Shown: positions 24,301 to 38,000 of the stretch, piece after piece
How the letters are laid out: the number at the start of each line of letters is the position of its first letter
Position numbering within the stretch: the first letter of the stretch is position 1
From: Dryas octopetala
Lineage: Eukaryota; Streptophyta; Magnoliopsida; Rosales; Rosaceae
Assembly: GCA_963921425.1 (NCBI GenBank)
Contig: OY992833.1
Span: forward strand, 15,789,738 to 15,853,737
Direction of reading: 5' to 3'
Length of the DNA stretch: 64,000 bases
The notes under the pieces: model-generated
Told to the model about the DNA's origin: nothing
The model's database searches: none
The model's input: only the letters and a program-made list of their open reading frames with translations
Made by a program: the position numbers and the translations under genes

Positions 24301-27300
24301 TTTGTTCTTTAACCTCATTGCATGTCTTGGATTTTGAAAATAACACATATTTAGGTGGAATTTAAAGTCAGAAGTTATGACCCCAAATTCCACATTTCTT
24401 TCGCAAAAATTACAAGATTTCCTTGTTGGTGATACCAAACAAGGAATTAGAGATTTTCATATTCCAAATCCCGACTTTTCCCTAAACACTGAGTTAAATT
24501 TCTTCATTCAAACACACTGTTCAGAGGAGGGGAAGACCATGTTGTGGATTGACAAAAAATTGGAACTGAACTATTTGAAAAAGGATTAAATTCTTGAATG
24601 ATCATATGATGCGAAAGAAAAACCTATTTCATAACCACTACACTAGAGAGTGTTTCATTTGATTAGTAGTAAAAATAAAATTGGGCAATTGGAGGGCAGT
24701 TATGGTGTGTGATGATTTGGATAGTCCGATTCGGGCAAACGGTGAATATTTGAGACAAATCTGGAATCTACTACTAGTAAGATATTGGACAGTCTGGAAT
24801 GATGAACTGTGAACATGTTGTCCTAAAATTCCTTTATGTATATCAAGAAATCACTTGTGAAAAATCTGTGCATCACCTTTTAATAATTATTATTGCTATG
24901 AGGTATTTGATGAGATATGCTTATATCTGCCTCTTTTTACTGGAAGGCAATTGGCCAAGTATTCTACCTTCGTCCATATGTCAATGACTTCAGTACAGAG
25001 TGGGTGCTCTCATCTGTTGCCTTATTGACACTTGGCTCAGTGTTGACGACGTACATTGGAGAACGAATCTCAGACCTAAAACTTGGAAATGGCACATCTC
25101 TTTTAATATTCACAAGCATCATCTCCTACTTTCCAGCATCTGTTGGTAGGACTGTTGCACAGGCATTTCAGGATGGTAACTATGTTGGACTTGCCACCAT
25201 CATTATTTCCTTCTTTCTCTTGGTCCTTGGTATTGTATATGTTCAGGTAAATGCTTCTTTTATTACAAAGATTTGCTTTCTGGATGTGGAGAATGTTCAC
25301 AATGATTTAAACAAAGGATTTCAGGAAGCAGAGAGGAAAATTCCAATCAACTATGCCTCAAGATACACCAGCAGAAGTGGAGGGCCTCAAAGATCCGCTT
25401 ACCTACCCTTTAAGGTTTGTACTTCAGCTTCTTCCATAAGTTTCTGAAGTTTTAGAGTTACAGACACTTTTATATTCAGAGTGATTTAATGTTTTAGTGT
25501 TTTAGAAAACACTCGTTTGGACACACTTTGGAAACATAATTGTCTTCCCCGCCAATGCAGAGTGATTACAGTCACTTACATCTCCTCATGAGATAAACCA
25601 TTTCTTAGTTGACCTCCAAAGTTCAATAGAGAGGCATTTTAACTACTGCCGCCATCTTCCCATGACAATGGTGTGGGTCACAGTACAGCTGACACCATGG
25701 CTATGGGCCATCTTGTATTTGATTTTGTTCCATATTTAGTTCAAGCCTACCATTTGCCTGTCTTGTTGTCAACATTATGATACTAGTTCTTACAAATGCA
25801 GCAAAATATGTGCGATCTACTAATAGTTCTTACTTACACATAAAGAGTACTCTGTTGGAGAGTCTTCATCACAATTCCTAGTAAATTGATGTGCTAGGAG
25901 TTCAAAAATTGAGTATGCAGGTCTTACTCAAAAAAAAAAAAAAAAATCCCTTTTCTTCTTTTTCTACATTTGCTTCTAGTTGGTGAGGATTCTCTATCAT
26001 ATGTAAGGGAATATTTGTTATATAAAGCCTTTCACTGCCTTGCGCACAACAGTTCCTCATAACCTGTTTTGTTCCTCAAGGTAATGTTCCTTTTCAAAAG
26101 ATAGATAATAGAACAACTGGAATGAGACAGTATCCATGCTGGAGTGTATAGCGGTGTTACTGACGTAGAACTACAATTCTATCACTGACTCTTCAGTCTC
26201 AACAATAAGATTCTGCATCACCATTCTGCTCCATGTAGGACTATCCTTGCTATTAAATTATTGAGTGCTTCATCTTAATAAATATTGATCATTTTAGATT
26301 GCAGCTGTTCTTGTTCTTTTTTTCTTTTAGTTGGTTGGGGGTATTAGTGTATGAATTGTCACTTCTGCTACCCATGGGTACTGTGGGCACCTTATAATAA
26401 TTTGCTTTGCTATCCCAATGCAATGTTGGCTGTTCTTAGATATTGTCCGCACGTTTATATAGTCAAACGTGTATATACTAATGTGCATGCCTGTGTTTGT
26501 CCATTGTGTGAGTATTTGGTCTATGTATTTTTTCTTCCGATTTGTTGATGATTTCATATCTTATGAAGGGGAATTTTCTTTCATATGAACTTTTTAACTC
26601 CCTTTCTAGCAAACAAAAAAATAAAATAACTTTTTCACACCTTTGTACACTGAGTAGTTAAAAGTCAAATTCCTCTACCTCTTCTTTCTGTTCTCTGATT
26701 CATCTTTTCTAGTTACTCATGCAAATGAAAGATGAACATATGTACGTTCTATAATACTAGGTAAAGGCGTACAGATCAACTCAAGAAACCATTAAATTGT
26801 ATAAGAAGGTCATTATGAACATTTTATTTCCCTAATCTGGAATATCTAGGTTTATTTTTTATGTAATACAATCTCTCATAATGCATTCTGCATTATTCTA
26901 GTCTTCAAGATGAACTCAACCTGTCTCTGGTGTATTCATTATTCGTAAGTGTTCTTGATATCACCTACATTCATTACTCTTTAGTGTTCTTGATATCACC
27001 TCAACTGAATTCTCTCTGTTAATAACTACATTTATTATTCGTAAGTGTTCTTGATATCACCTCTACTGACATTCTCTCTGTTAATAACTACAGCTTCTAG
27101 CGAATGCACCATACACTGATTCTTTTCTTTCTGATCTTTCCTTTTTTTCTTTTTTTCTTTTTTTTCCAGCACCTTAGTTTCAGGTATTCTAAATTTAGAA
27201 TCATCATGAATAATAAAGTTCTATTTCCATATAATAAATATCACCTACCAGTGTGATGGTTGTTCTATTTCCATATCATAAATATCACCTACCATTATTC

Positions 27301-30232
27301 CTGTTCGGCCTATGTATTTTTTACTTTATATTGCATACTGCTTGTATTGTCTCAAATTTACAGATATCATATTTTGTTTCCTTATGCCAGGATTGTAATT
27401 TACTTCTAATATTTGTAATTATCTAACTAATTCAACTAAGCAGGTGAATAGTTCTGGAGTGATGCCAATAATTTTTTCTACATCATCATTGGCTCTTCCT
27501 GGTACTCTAGCACGCTTCACCGGTTTAGCTGCATTAAAGCAGGCTGCAGTGGCTTTAAATCCAGGGGGTAAGAATCACACTTTTTACTTGTGCTAGTTGT
27601 TGAAGATGAAGAGGTCATAAGCTCAATAAGAACTATATATTGGCTTATATACTTTCTTCATTTCAACCGACACAACCGGGCCTGAAAAACTGCTGCATTT
27701 TCCACAACTCACCTGTTTTGTATATAGACATCTGGTGCATCATGAAATAGATAACTCTTTCAATGGCTTCTGTATTAGAAGTTGATCTTCTTGGTTTTTA
27801 ACCACTCATTTCTTTCCAACTACCCTTGTAACTGGACTTGGTATTAATTGTTTTTTTTTTCTTTTAGTCTTATTATGGTAATTAGGAGATCCTCTCTTTG
27901 CACTGATCTGAGATGAAACTAGGTCTTCTTAGTTTAAATTCATGTGAATTTCATTTGTGGAAGTTGTAATGATAGAATCCATTGTAAGGACTAGATTCGT
28001 AATAATAATTTGAATTAAATAAAAAAGCAAAAGTTCCACTGTTTTAGTTGCACTTACATTCCATTTTTAGTAGTTGGAACATCTGATATCCTAAAAGTTA
28101 CCTGACAACTCTTTGTAGGTTCTCTCTATCTCCCCACCAACATCATTTTAATAGGCTTCTTCAACTACTACTACACTTTCCTACAGTTGGATCCTGATGA
28201 TGTAAGTGAACAGTTGAAGCGCCAAGGTGCATCAATTCCACTTGTTCGACCGGGTAAAAGTACAGCTGCATTTCTTAAGACGGTAACTTTCTTCTTTGTT
28301 AAAAAAAGAATGTAGCTGATTATTTGCATTCTTAATTTGGAGTGTTTAATCAGTCAACTTGATATTCAATTAGACATGCATAATCTTGTTCTGGAGTTAT
28401 TGTGCATAATAATGTTGTTTCATTTTTTTTTTAATTGACATTAACTTGTCAACCTGTGAAGTAGCATTGACCTATCAACCTGTAGTGCTTAGAATGTGAA
28501 CATTTATAAGCATCTAGGTGTCTACAATAGAAAATTGAGAGTCTAATTTGTTGCATACTATATCAATCAGTTATCATGCTCATGAATCATGAGCTTTCTC
28601 TATATTGGTTTTTTATTTTTTCAGCTAATGGTTGTGAAATTCAAATAAAAGTATCCTATATTCAATTTTTTCTGAACTCTCTTAGCTATTTACCTTCTTG
28701 AGTTTGATTGCAATGGTAATGAAAAGATCCCAGTCACAGCTGGATGTTCAGTTAGCAAGTTTGGTGAGTCAGCAAGGTTGGTGAGTCATCGCTGAAGCAT
28801 CTTGCTAATTCAAAATCCGGCTGTGACTGGGATCTTATCAGGTAACATGTTGAAATCTTTTTATACTTACCCACAGAAATAGAAGAAACAAGATTGATTT
28901 GTGGGGCTGCTGTTTTTTACCCCTTCCCAGTAGAGCATTGTAGTTCATTTTATTTGCCCTGTGCTGTGAGAATGTGAAGAAAAAAAAAAAAAAACATGAT
29001 TTTAATACATAGAATCCTTGATATATGTTCTTCTTGTCAGGAATTTTGCACACCAAATTCCTAGCCCAAGATTGGAAACCCCAAACACGAAAAAATAATA
29101 AAGAAGAAAATATACCCAAAAACAAGTAATACCACAAGAACACAAGAATTACGTGGTTCACACCAAAGTGGGTTATGTCCATGGACAATGATGACGATAT
29201 ACTAGAAGAGATGAAGAAGATTAAAATTGGAGAAAATGGGCTCTTCCTTCACAGTAAAGTTGTATCTCTTCTCTCAGCCCAAATTCTCAATATAGAATTT
29301 CCACTTACACCCAAATCTCACAGGCTCACAAAACCCTAAACTTTAAATTCTCTCTAAAAGTCTCTAAATTGTTGTGTTGAGGCTAAGAGCTTTAAAGGCC
29401 TATTTATGGGCTCTCAATTCTTACTCTTTAGGTTCCAGTAGACCACATAGACCTAGGGCTACAAGGAAAGTGGACCACTCGATCGCTAGAGACTTCACCA
29501 AATCTGGAACGAGTGCTCTCTGGAAAAAACCACTTGAGCGAAATATGCGAGACTGCACTTCTTCATGCTTTTTCTTGTTTGAGCCGCACTCTCTCTCCTT
29601 CTCTCTCGCATCTATGTAAATATATAATTTTTTTTTTGGCCCGGAAATATATAATATGTTATAATAGATACTATGTTTTGTTTTTCTGTGGAGTAGTGCC
29701 AACTTATATATTCATGGCTTCGAGTGTAGATTCTCAAAGCATTTTTTTACACACCATGCCTAGTCCAATTCAACTTTCAGTGAGTATTACCAAAATTTCA
29801 GCTTTCAGCTAGTATGTTGCTTCCAAGATTTCACCTTATATGTCATTTGTTCCTTTATGCAAAGGTGTTGCATCTCATCATGTAGTCTATTGTGAATTTT
29901 GTGGATTTCTATCAGCACGTTTGAAGTTTGGAATGAAAGTTGCATCTTGTTGGCTTCAAACTAACATGGATTTTTTAATGTCCTTTTTTGCTTTTATGTA
30001 GGTTCTAAGTAGAATCTCAGTTCTTGGTTCAGCCTTTCTGGCAATCCTGGCTGCTGGTCCTGCTGTGATTGAACAAGTCTCGCACCTAACTGCATTTCGG
30101 GGATTTGCAGGCACATCTGTTCTCATTCTTGTTGGTTGCGCAACAGACACTGCAAGAAAAGTTCAGGCAGAGATAATATCCCAGAAGTACAAGAACATAG
30201 AGTTCTATAACATTGACAAGTACGGCCCATAA
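21343..30232 (+). CDS. SCY2: SCY2: SecY-type translocon subunit of the inner plastid envelope
   Basis: The exons are 21343-21527, 22589-22746, 22854-23239, 24947-25246, 25325-25414, 27444-27567, 28119-28282 and 30002-30232. They join in frame to 545 aa, close to the usual plant SCY2 length. SCY2 forms the membrane pore of the second plastid Sec system and is distinct from thylakoid SCY1. Residues 1 to ~60 are Ser/Arg-rich, with few acidic residues, as expected of a transit peptide. The SecY body follows: DFFKGPLPGKFLKLLAYLAL, GIYIPLGGVNREAF, GIVPFINASIVFQLL, TYIGERISDLKLGNGTSL, the EAERKIPINYASRY loop, SSGVMPIIFSTS, and LQLDPDDVSEQLKRQGASIP, ending TDTARKVQAEIISQKYKNIEF. The start was chosen as the first ATG of the transit-peptide frame. 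The exon 3 acceptor at 22854 is the site that restores GLA-AAIEDS. Several introns exceed 1.5 kb and hold repeats. The family is certain; small boundary errors are possible only at exons 1-2. Confidence 0.95.
23490..24345. repeat. Degenerate GTGGTR-rich minisatellite in SCY2 intron 3
   Basis: Two long patches (23500-23890 and 24128-24310) are built from GTGGTAGTGGT, GGTGGCGGT and GATGGTAGT variants. They give chance Gly-rich or His-rich frames on the two strands. No protein family is suggested. Confidence 0.6.
26930..27300. repeat. Short tandem duplications in SCY2 intron 5
   Basis: Three copies of an AGTGTTCTTGATATCACCT unit lie between 26945 and 27065, two of them followed by CTCTCTGTTAATAACTACA. 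Downstream, two copies of a TTCTATTTCCATAT.ATAAATATCACCTACCA unit lie about 60 bp apart (27220-27295). Confidence 0.8.
28720..28840. mobile_element. 121-bp intronic hairpin flanked by GGTAA
   Basis: The arms 28720-28759 and 28801-28840 are reverse complements at 35 of 40 positions, including AAGATCCCAGTCACAGC against GCTGTGACTGGGATCTT, around a 41-base loop that repeats TTGGTGAGTCA twice. Direct GGTAA pentamers sit immediately outside both ends (28715-28719 and 28841-28845), as a target-site duplication would. It could be a miniature element or a small-RNA precursor within SCY2 intron 7. I do not recognise a known miRNA. Confidence 0.75.
29030..29600 (-). mobile_element. Candidate Copia-type LTR remnant in SCY2 intron 7
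   Basis: The motif AATTACGTGGTTCACACC followed by GTGGGTTATGTCCATGG resembles a conserved stretch found in many plant Copia long terminal repeats, read here in the sense shown. The GAAGAGATGAAGAAGATT and AAACCCTAA surroundings also fit. No internal retrotransposon domain or matched partner LTR was seen, so it would be a solo or truncated LTR. The ends are approximate. Confidence 0.4.
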
Positions 30233-32035
30233 TGTCCAACAGATTAGAAGACATCCGCTACAGAAAGGATATGTATGTAAAAGAAACTTGTAATGGGATA
30301 CAATGATATGTAAGTACGTCAAGTGCTGAGTTGATTCTAGAGTTGTTAAAACTTGCATTTATTGATACAGATCAATTGAGGTTTGTAAATATTGCTGCAG
30401 CGCAGCCACCAATTTTCCTTCTTTTGATTTTTTAACAAGAAGTTTAGGAAATTCATTTCCTAATGGTTATCAAATACTCTTTATATAGGCGAATGACCAA
30501 TTTTGTCCTTATAGTTTGGCCATTATTTCAATTTTGTCTCTGTAGTTTTAATGTCAACAATTACGTCCATGTCGTTTGAGACGTTTGCAATTCAAGGACG
30601 AGATCCATTTCTGTCAAATTTGTTGACGGAACCGTGAACAAGCGTTCAAGTGCAAAATATATAGTCATTTTGTGTTCATTGTCACTCACCCAACTTTGCT
30701 AGTTTTCGCAGGGTGGGTGGTTGGGTTAGTGAAAATGAACTAGAAGTGGCTATTTGCCTTGCATGCTGTGTAGTTTGATATGGAGCTGGAACTATTCTGT
30801 GTAGTGGCAAATGTATGAAGAGAGTTGGAACTATTCTGGGGTCATTATGGAATGATAAAAACTCTTGTTTACATAATTTGCAACTCTCTTCTGCTGAGCG
30901 CAATACCAAAAGGTGGGTGAGTTCTTGACTGGGTTCCTGAATCAGACTCACAAGAAGCTATGCTCCTCTTTTTTCAAATGGATTGCTTGGCTCCTGAATG
31001 TGCAATTGGGCTTCTAGAATGTTACTAGTTTGGAAGTTATTTTTTGTGGGCTTGAATGTTATCGCAAGTTAAATTTGTGAGTTTGAATGTCTTTAGTTAA
31101 CTTTTTGAGTTGTCAATATTTTAAAATTAACAAAATCTTTTTCTTATAACACACGAAAAATTAGGAGCGGTAAAATAAGAGTGTCACAAGGAGAGGTGGG
31201 GATGCTAAGTCAAGGTGTGGTGGGTTCTGATATTTTTCTTTATTTTCTACTGTTTTTTATCTTTTAATCTAATTTGAGGGTAAAAATGGAAGTTTAACAA
31301 AAATTGATGTAGCGAATTGATGTATGGTATAGCGAGTATTTAGAAGGGTATGAATATAATTGCCCCTATTTTTTCTTATTAACCTTTCTACACTTGAACA
31401 TAAATATTTTATTATTTTTATACAATAATGCTAATTGTCTCATTTTTTTTTTTTCACATTTGTATCTCACCTGTTGTGTGTTTACTTTATTAGAAAGGTA
31501 TTTCTTTTTTCTTTTTTAGGTTTTATTTTTTAATTTTTAGTGTCCAATGTATGAATGTCATGTAAGATGGTATGAAATTGTGGTATAAAAATGTGGTAAG
31601 TGTAGCATTACTGATTTTTATAGGGTGCGAACACTCATCTAACCTTTTAAGTACCTTACTACACTCATTTGACGCTTAAAACCTACGCACACTCCATCTA
31701 ACCCTTAAATTTTGTATGAGTGTATCTTTTTGTAGTAGGGTGTAGTTTCCCACTCTTGAATGATATTGGACGTATGTCCTTATGGTAGAAGGTATGGACT
31801 TTTAGTGGCGAAGTAGAATACTAACCTTTTTAAAGCAAAACTATTTTTCTGTGTTTGGGAGCCAGACACAGTTGGACAGCCGCCACGCCAGTACACAGCG
31901 ACAACTGATGTAACACTCATGTTAAACCCTTAACTCCAGTTTGGTCAATGCATTCTCAAACCCAGAACCAAAAATACCTAAAGAAACTGATTTCACACTC
32001 ACCCTTTCACAGACAAGACTCAAGACCGAGCATTC
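30233..32035. other. SCY2 3' flank and intergenic DNA
   Basis: It holds the SCY2 3' untranslated region, a CAATTTTGTCC.TATAGTTTGG-type repeat remnant (30490-30650), the 191-bp MITE at 31423-31613, and a stretch of CACTCATCTAACC repeats (31630-31700). No gene was recognised. Confidence 0.55.
31423..31613 (-). mobile_element. 191-bp MITE with 9-bp target duplication (copy 1)
   Basis: The ends CAATAATGCTA and TAGCATTACTG are inverted repeats. Perfect 9-bp direct repeats ATTTTTATA flank it at 31414-31422 and 31614-31622. It is the reverse-orientation twin of the element at 42401-42591 and has the same length. The 9-bp duplication points to the Mutator (MULE) superfamily. It is non-coding. Confidence 0.93.
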
Positions 32036-35000
32036 ATGGGCTACATCACAGAATCAAAATGGTTAACTGCCACCATAACCTTTGCACTCGCAGCTCTCTC
32101 CGCCTCCACTGCCTTTTCCTGTGTGTATATTACTTTTCCTTTCTTTTTTTCTTTTTTGTGTTGTATTGGGTTCTTGTAATTTATCTTTCTTTTGATCTTC
32201 AATAGTGTATTTCCTGAAAAGAAAGTCGAGGGATTTGGATTCCAAGATTCGAGAGCTCGAGAAATCTCTCAAGGGCTCCTTAAACAAATGTGTTGCTGAA
32301 AGGCAAGGTCGAATTCGGGCTCAGCAGGTAACCTTTGCTTCCCAGCTCTTATCCCCCACTAAAAGAAAAGAAACAGACTAAGGAAAGCAAAAGATACTGA
32401 CCCTTTTGATATAAGTGTTAGTTTCTGATGAGTAAAAAGAAAACTCAACATAGATTTAGCTGATTATTAGTACTAGGCTTTTGTTGGCTCTTAAAAAAAA
32501 TTCTTGTTGAAAAGAATTTTCTTTGCACTTTCTCAGAGATCTAACATAGAATAAAGAGCTGTGGTTCTGCATTTAATTGAATTCATTTATAGCATGTACA
32601 TATGCAATTGGAAATTTGATGGGTTGGGCCAATGGCCAGTTGGTCCCAAGTGGATGGCAGCCAGTCTCCCATTGTCAGAGGAGGTCTGAGTTACAATCTC
32701 ATGGACTACAGTTGATTAATCCAAAAAAAAAAAAAAATGGTGTCTAAACAGTCTCTTAACCATTGGTTATGTTATACTCTGTACGCTTAGGCAATGCCTA
32801 GACAATTGTATTCATTCCATTACATATGAGTATCTTTCCACATTGTTGCTGAGCTGACAGTACTATAGATTCTTATCATTGGCACTTCATATGCCATTAT
32901 TCATTTCCATTGTGCTTGCTAAACTCTTTCATTTTGTAATGAAGGCTTTGAGGAAAGGGCTAACACAACCTAAGTATGATAAATTGGAGCTGATTTCTTA
33001 CCCCATGATACCTATTGGTGTCATCCAGTCATGCTTCTCTACGAGGTACTTTGGTGGGCAATGTTTTGTATTCCAAATTAGAGATCTTTGTTTCTCATTC
33101 CTTGTCTGCATTGTCATATATCTTCCATTTCTCAAGATGATAATAAGAATATGCCACTCAAAATCGTTGGGTGAGTGAGGCTATAGCTAGATCTGATGGC
33201 TGGAAGTGTTTATCCCTCATGAAGTCAAGTGGTTGAAGAAATCTGATAATGCTTGAGGAATTCAAGTATAAAGAGAAGATAGATACTGATATCAAAACAA
33301 TATGATTTTCCAAAATTGAGAATCGAGTTAATTGGAAAAGCTAGTCATTTTTTTGAGTAAATTGGAATTTTTCAAAATGCTCTGCCCTTCATGCTTTTGG
33401 ACATGTTTTTATGTGTACGGAAATCACACTATGGTGAAATTTTTCAGTAATGTTATTAAAATTAGATTGTTTGTTGGCCCCATAAATGGTTCAGAACTTC
33501 AACTTGAATCAATATATCACTTATTTGGGTGTGCCTGGTGTAATATTAAAAACAATTTCATATAGATGGCGAATGGTCTTTGGGCTTAGTGGCACCTCCT
33601 CCCTCTTAAAATAAGGGTTAAGGTTGAGTTCAATGGTTCAATCCCCGGTAGGTATGTTTGATGTGTTCCATCATTTGTCAAAAAAGTCATTCATAAATTA
33701 AATAGTGCAGTTGAAATTATTACAAGAAGGTTTATCATATGGTTAGAGTAATATGGTCCACAGGCATGAATGGGATACCTAGGCAATCTTTAGTTTGCAC
33801 CTCTTGCTTGGGCATGCTTAGTTTAACAGGGCTCATATTTCTCCAGAGTTTCTCCTTGGTCATCTGCAATTCCCTGAGATTCTTTGCTTCCTTTGTCAGC
33901 ATTATTACTTAATGTGGAAAAATGAATTTTCCAAGTTATGCCTTACTTTGGTTGCTAAAAGTTCATTGCATTTTTTTGTCTACATATTGGGGAAAAAGCT
34001 TTTCAGAAAGTGCATATTTGCTGTGCTTGCAAAGTTCTTTCTTTAATGTCCCATTAATGAACCTTCACTTCTTAATTCTGCAGGAATGGGACACCTAGGC
34101 AACCTTTACTTGTACCTCTTGCCAGGGCATGTTTGATCTTTAATCCAGCTCGTGTTCCTCCAGCATCACTTGAGGGTCTTGGAGAATATTCTCATTGCTG
34201 GGTTATATATTTTTTCCATCTAAATACAAATCTAGAGAAGCTTTGGACGGATCCAACTAAATCAAAGTTCAAGGCGAAGGTGTGTGCCTCTACTCACTGG
34301 TATACTGCTGACAGTGACTTCAGTTATTAATTATTCTTTTTAATTTTACAAAAAGGTTGACTGGATGGATAGGTCAGAGTGCCAGGACGGAATGGTGAAA
34401 AGATGGGACTCTTTGCAACACGATCTCCACACAGGCCATGCCCCATTGGGCTCACTGTTGCAAAGGTAAGATTATACTGCTGCTAAATAGATGCATCTTT
34501 TATAGACCAACAAGTATTTAGTTAAGTGGTCAGGCCCATGGTGTGCTCCCATGTGGTCTGAGGTCCGATTCCTCAAAGGTACCTATCTACCTGTTTGCTA
34601 GTGTTTCCTAGCTCCCAAAGATTGTAGGGTTCGGTGGGGGGCTCCAGTTTTGAATCCGGGTCTGCCTGGGGTATTTTTGGGCATAAAAAAAAGAAAGAAA
34701 GAATAGATGCATCTTTTATAGTGGCTCAAAAGCAAATTTATCAATGTCTGCATTAGACAAATATTAAAACCGGTTATGGAAGTGGAGAAGAAGAACCCAT
34801 CTAATGTTTTCTTTCTTTCTTTCTTTTTTCTTCCCTTTGAAAATAATCCTACATATATTTTGTGTAAGTATAAATTCAGTCTCAAGTAATTTGACTTCTA
34901 CTAAAAGGAGAATTCAGAAAGGCCCATTTACAACTGGAAGGTTGCGTGGCTCTTATGAAGGGAGCATGAGCTTTGAGCCATCTTTGAATTCTTGAGCTCT

Positions 35001-38000
35001 TAATCACCTTAATTAATTTAGTTAACCTGGTTGAGGAAGATGGCATACATCTGTGACTTAAAATGAATTCAAGACTGTTCTAGCATAAATAATGTTTCAA
35101 CGTTTTAGAAAGAAAATCCAAATACAAGAGCATACAAGTATTTTTTCACTCACTTTTAGGGTTTGAATCTTGGTTTTCAGGCCTCCCAAAGTCTTATTTA
35201 TACTCCTTAAGACTTAGGTTACATTTAGGATTTTAGGGGCACTGTGAGAAAGACAGAATGTCAAAAATGGAGCTTCAATAACAGAAATACCCACGATTGT
35301 GAAGTAATATTAGGATAGTTATACTTTTTGTTATCAACTATCATAATCATACTTTTCATCTTCACTTTGGGCCTCGGTCTCAGTAGAATTTAAGGATCTA
35401 TCTCTTTCAACTACTCTGCTACTTGCAAGGTAGCTTTAGGATACTTTCGTTGTTGAAGTTCTTTATAGCTTCATATCTTATGCCGTTAGATATATTACTT
35501 TTAATCAGTGGATTTCTTGTCTGCTGCTATTGTATCATTCCTTGAAAAGATTAATAAATTTTGTTTCTTTTAAAAAAAAAATTATAGTCAAAAGGGAAAG
35601 TATTAAGTCTTATAAGAATACCTGTGTACTTTAGGTGGACGCTGTAAAAGGGCATACACTTCTACTCTCTGGTGTGGATTTGGTTGATGGGACAGTAAGT
35701 TTTACATTTTTCGTCTCTACGGGCCACACCCATTTTCTTTGGTGCTGGTTTTCTTAATTTACAATTCACACTTGTTTTTTTAATTTTATCAACAGCCAGT
35801 ACTTGATGTCAAACCTTATCTACCCTACTGTGACAGCATCCAAGGAGCAAGACTGCCAAAGTGGTTAACGGTATTATTCCCATGGTCTTTCAGGAAATTG
35901 TGATTATGTATTCTTGACATACAAGATTTTACTTTTTGCACAATAAGATAACTATATTATATTCATGAGCATATTCAGCTATTAAACTTGGAGGTTGAAA
36001 GTCAAGTGTTGTGTAGTTATAAAATGTTTATACACTATAGTGCATATGCTGCTAAACACAGATTCTCCGCTTCAGTTGAGGGTAGAGTGTGCAGCATGGA
36101 TTCATTTGGGGTTTAGAACTGCGCAGTGAGAATAGATAACCAAAACTTTTAAACACCTATTATGGAAAACTGTACGTGTATATTAGTTGTAGATAGTTTA
36201 GTATTCCCTGATCATTACGGTTTTAGAGATTGTGAAATATTGATGTTCAACTGTATTGTGATTTTTAAAGGAAACACACCTACCTCTGACTCTGAGGCAT
36301 CCTCCTGTGTTAATTATTTAATTTAACATGTTGTAACTGTTCTGGTAACTTGTGGCATCGATTCCCTCCTTGTTTTGAAATAATGTCGATTTTTTCTGCA
36401 GGTGGACAGTTCATTAGCAGTAGCTTCTGTTAGTTTCTCTGAGGGCTTCACTTCGACACTTGCTGATTGTTGGGCAATAGAAGTGAGTGGTCTAATATTT
36501 ACTTAAAGTATCAAGTCCCTGTTCCACTCTTTTTAGGGGGATTCCTACTAATTTTGTTATTATTATTTTTTTTTCTAATTGTTCATTTCTCTCTACAAAT
36601 TGCTTCAATTGCCTGCTTCCTAACACTCCGTGGGTAATAGCCAAACTCTTCATAACACCAAAGGAAAGAAATAAAAAGAAGCCTCAAATCAGGAGGCCTC
36701 TACAGTGGGAATGGTAGTACTAATACAATAAATTAAGCCCAGAAATACTGGACTTGTCAGAAAAAAGGCCCAGAAATAATAACAGGAATCAACAGGATAT
36801 AACTGATCACCCAAAGATCATTCTGTCCAAGAAAAATAAAAAATAGAAAAACCTGAATGCCAAATTTTGACCTTGAGAATTTGGAAATCTGACAGTGAAA
36901 CTGACTCCTGTTGACTTCAAATAGGCGCCCCATCATTGGATTCATAGAGTTTATCTGCAAATTACTGTACCTTGTGTGCAAGTTCATTGATATATAGGTC
37001 TATCTTTTTTGGTGAGCAAAATATGGGGATATATAGGTCTATCTTTCCTATCAAAGAACTATATAGATCTTCATTTATATTATCGGTAGAACATAAGCTC
37101 TACATCCTAATCTGGTGTAGGAAAAGTCCTCTGTAATTAAATCCTAGAAGATTCAACAACTTACTGTCCTGTGAGTCTGTGACATCCTCATTCTGGCAGT
37201 TTTTGTTGCTTTATATTGGGATGTTCTGCAATTTTAGTAAAGGGTCTACCTTCTGTCCTATCTCGTTGTGCAGAATAGGATTATCTGGGGGTAATTGATA
37301 AGACTGCTATATTCCTGTTGGCCTATCCTTCCATCAATCTAGGTCCTGAACCTGCATTCTATACGAAACCCCCATGGGAGTTCTTAGCAGCCCATGCGCA
37401 TCTGGGTCGGTAGGTCTCCAGACTTCACTTCCATCAGTCCATCCTTGTAACCATTGGTTTGTCAAATGATTTCTAATTTTCTCTATTTTAACAGTCCACA
37501 ATTGACAGATTGGTTATTTTGTCCTTAGTCATCTTATTCTTAGGTGGTACCTGATCTGTATTAAACACATACTTCTGTTCATTTTGGAGTGTGTATAACT
37601 AAAAGTTCAAGGATGCCGTTTGTAAAGAATTTATCTTTGCTTGTGAAGAGAAAATAACTTGCCCTGGAAGGGGGGAAAGGAAAGAGAGGCATGTTCTTTA
37701 GCCATGTAAATCTTCTGTTTAAAAATGTTATTCCTTCGCCATGAAAACAGTTAAAATTTTAACCGCTTAAACTGGGAAAAACTTTATTCTCTCACATAAT
37801 GAAGTGCTAATCACTGTGCTTATTATTTTTATCCATATTTGTTTTGTTTTAGGGAAAGAATTCACTCTATGCTTCACCAGATGAGTTCCAAAACTTGATA
37901 AAGCAGGTGCTTTCATGGGATATTCGATCAATGGCTCAACGAAAACGACCTCATCATTCCTTCATTAAGTCAGAAAATGGTAAGCAATTGAATGATAGTT

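Noticed and set aside
24183-24365. Gly-rich protein exon in SCY2 intron 3
   Set aside because: It is a GTGGT minisatellite; the SCY2 exons join correctly without it.
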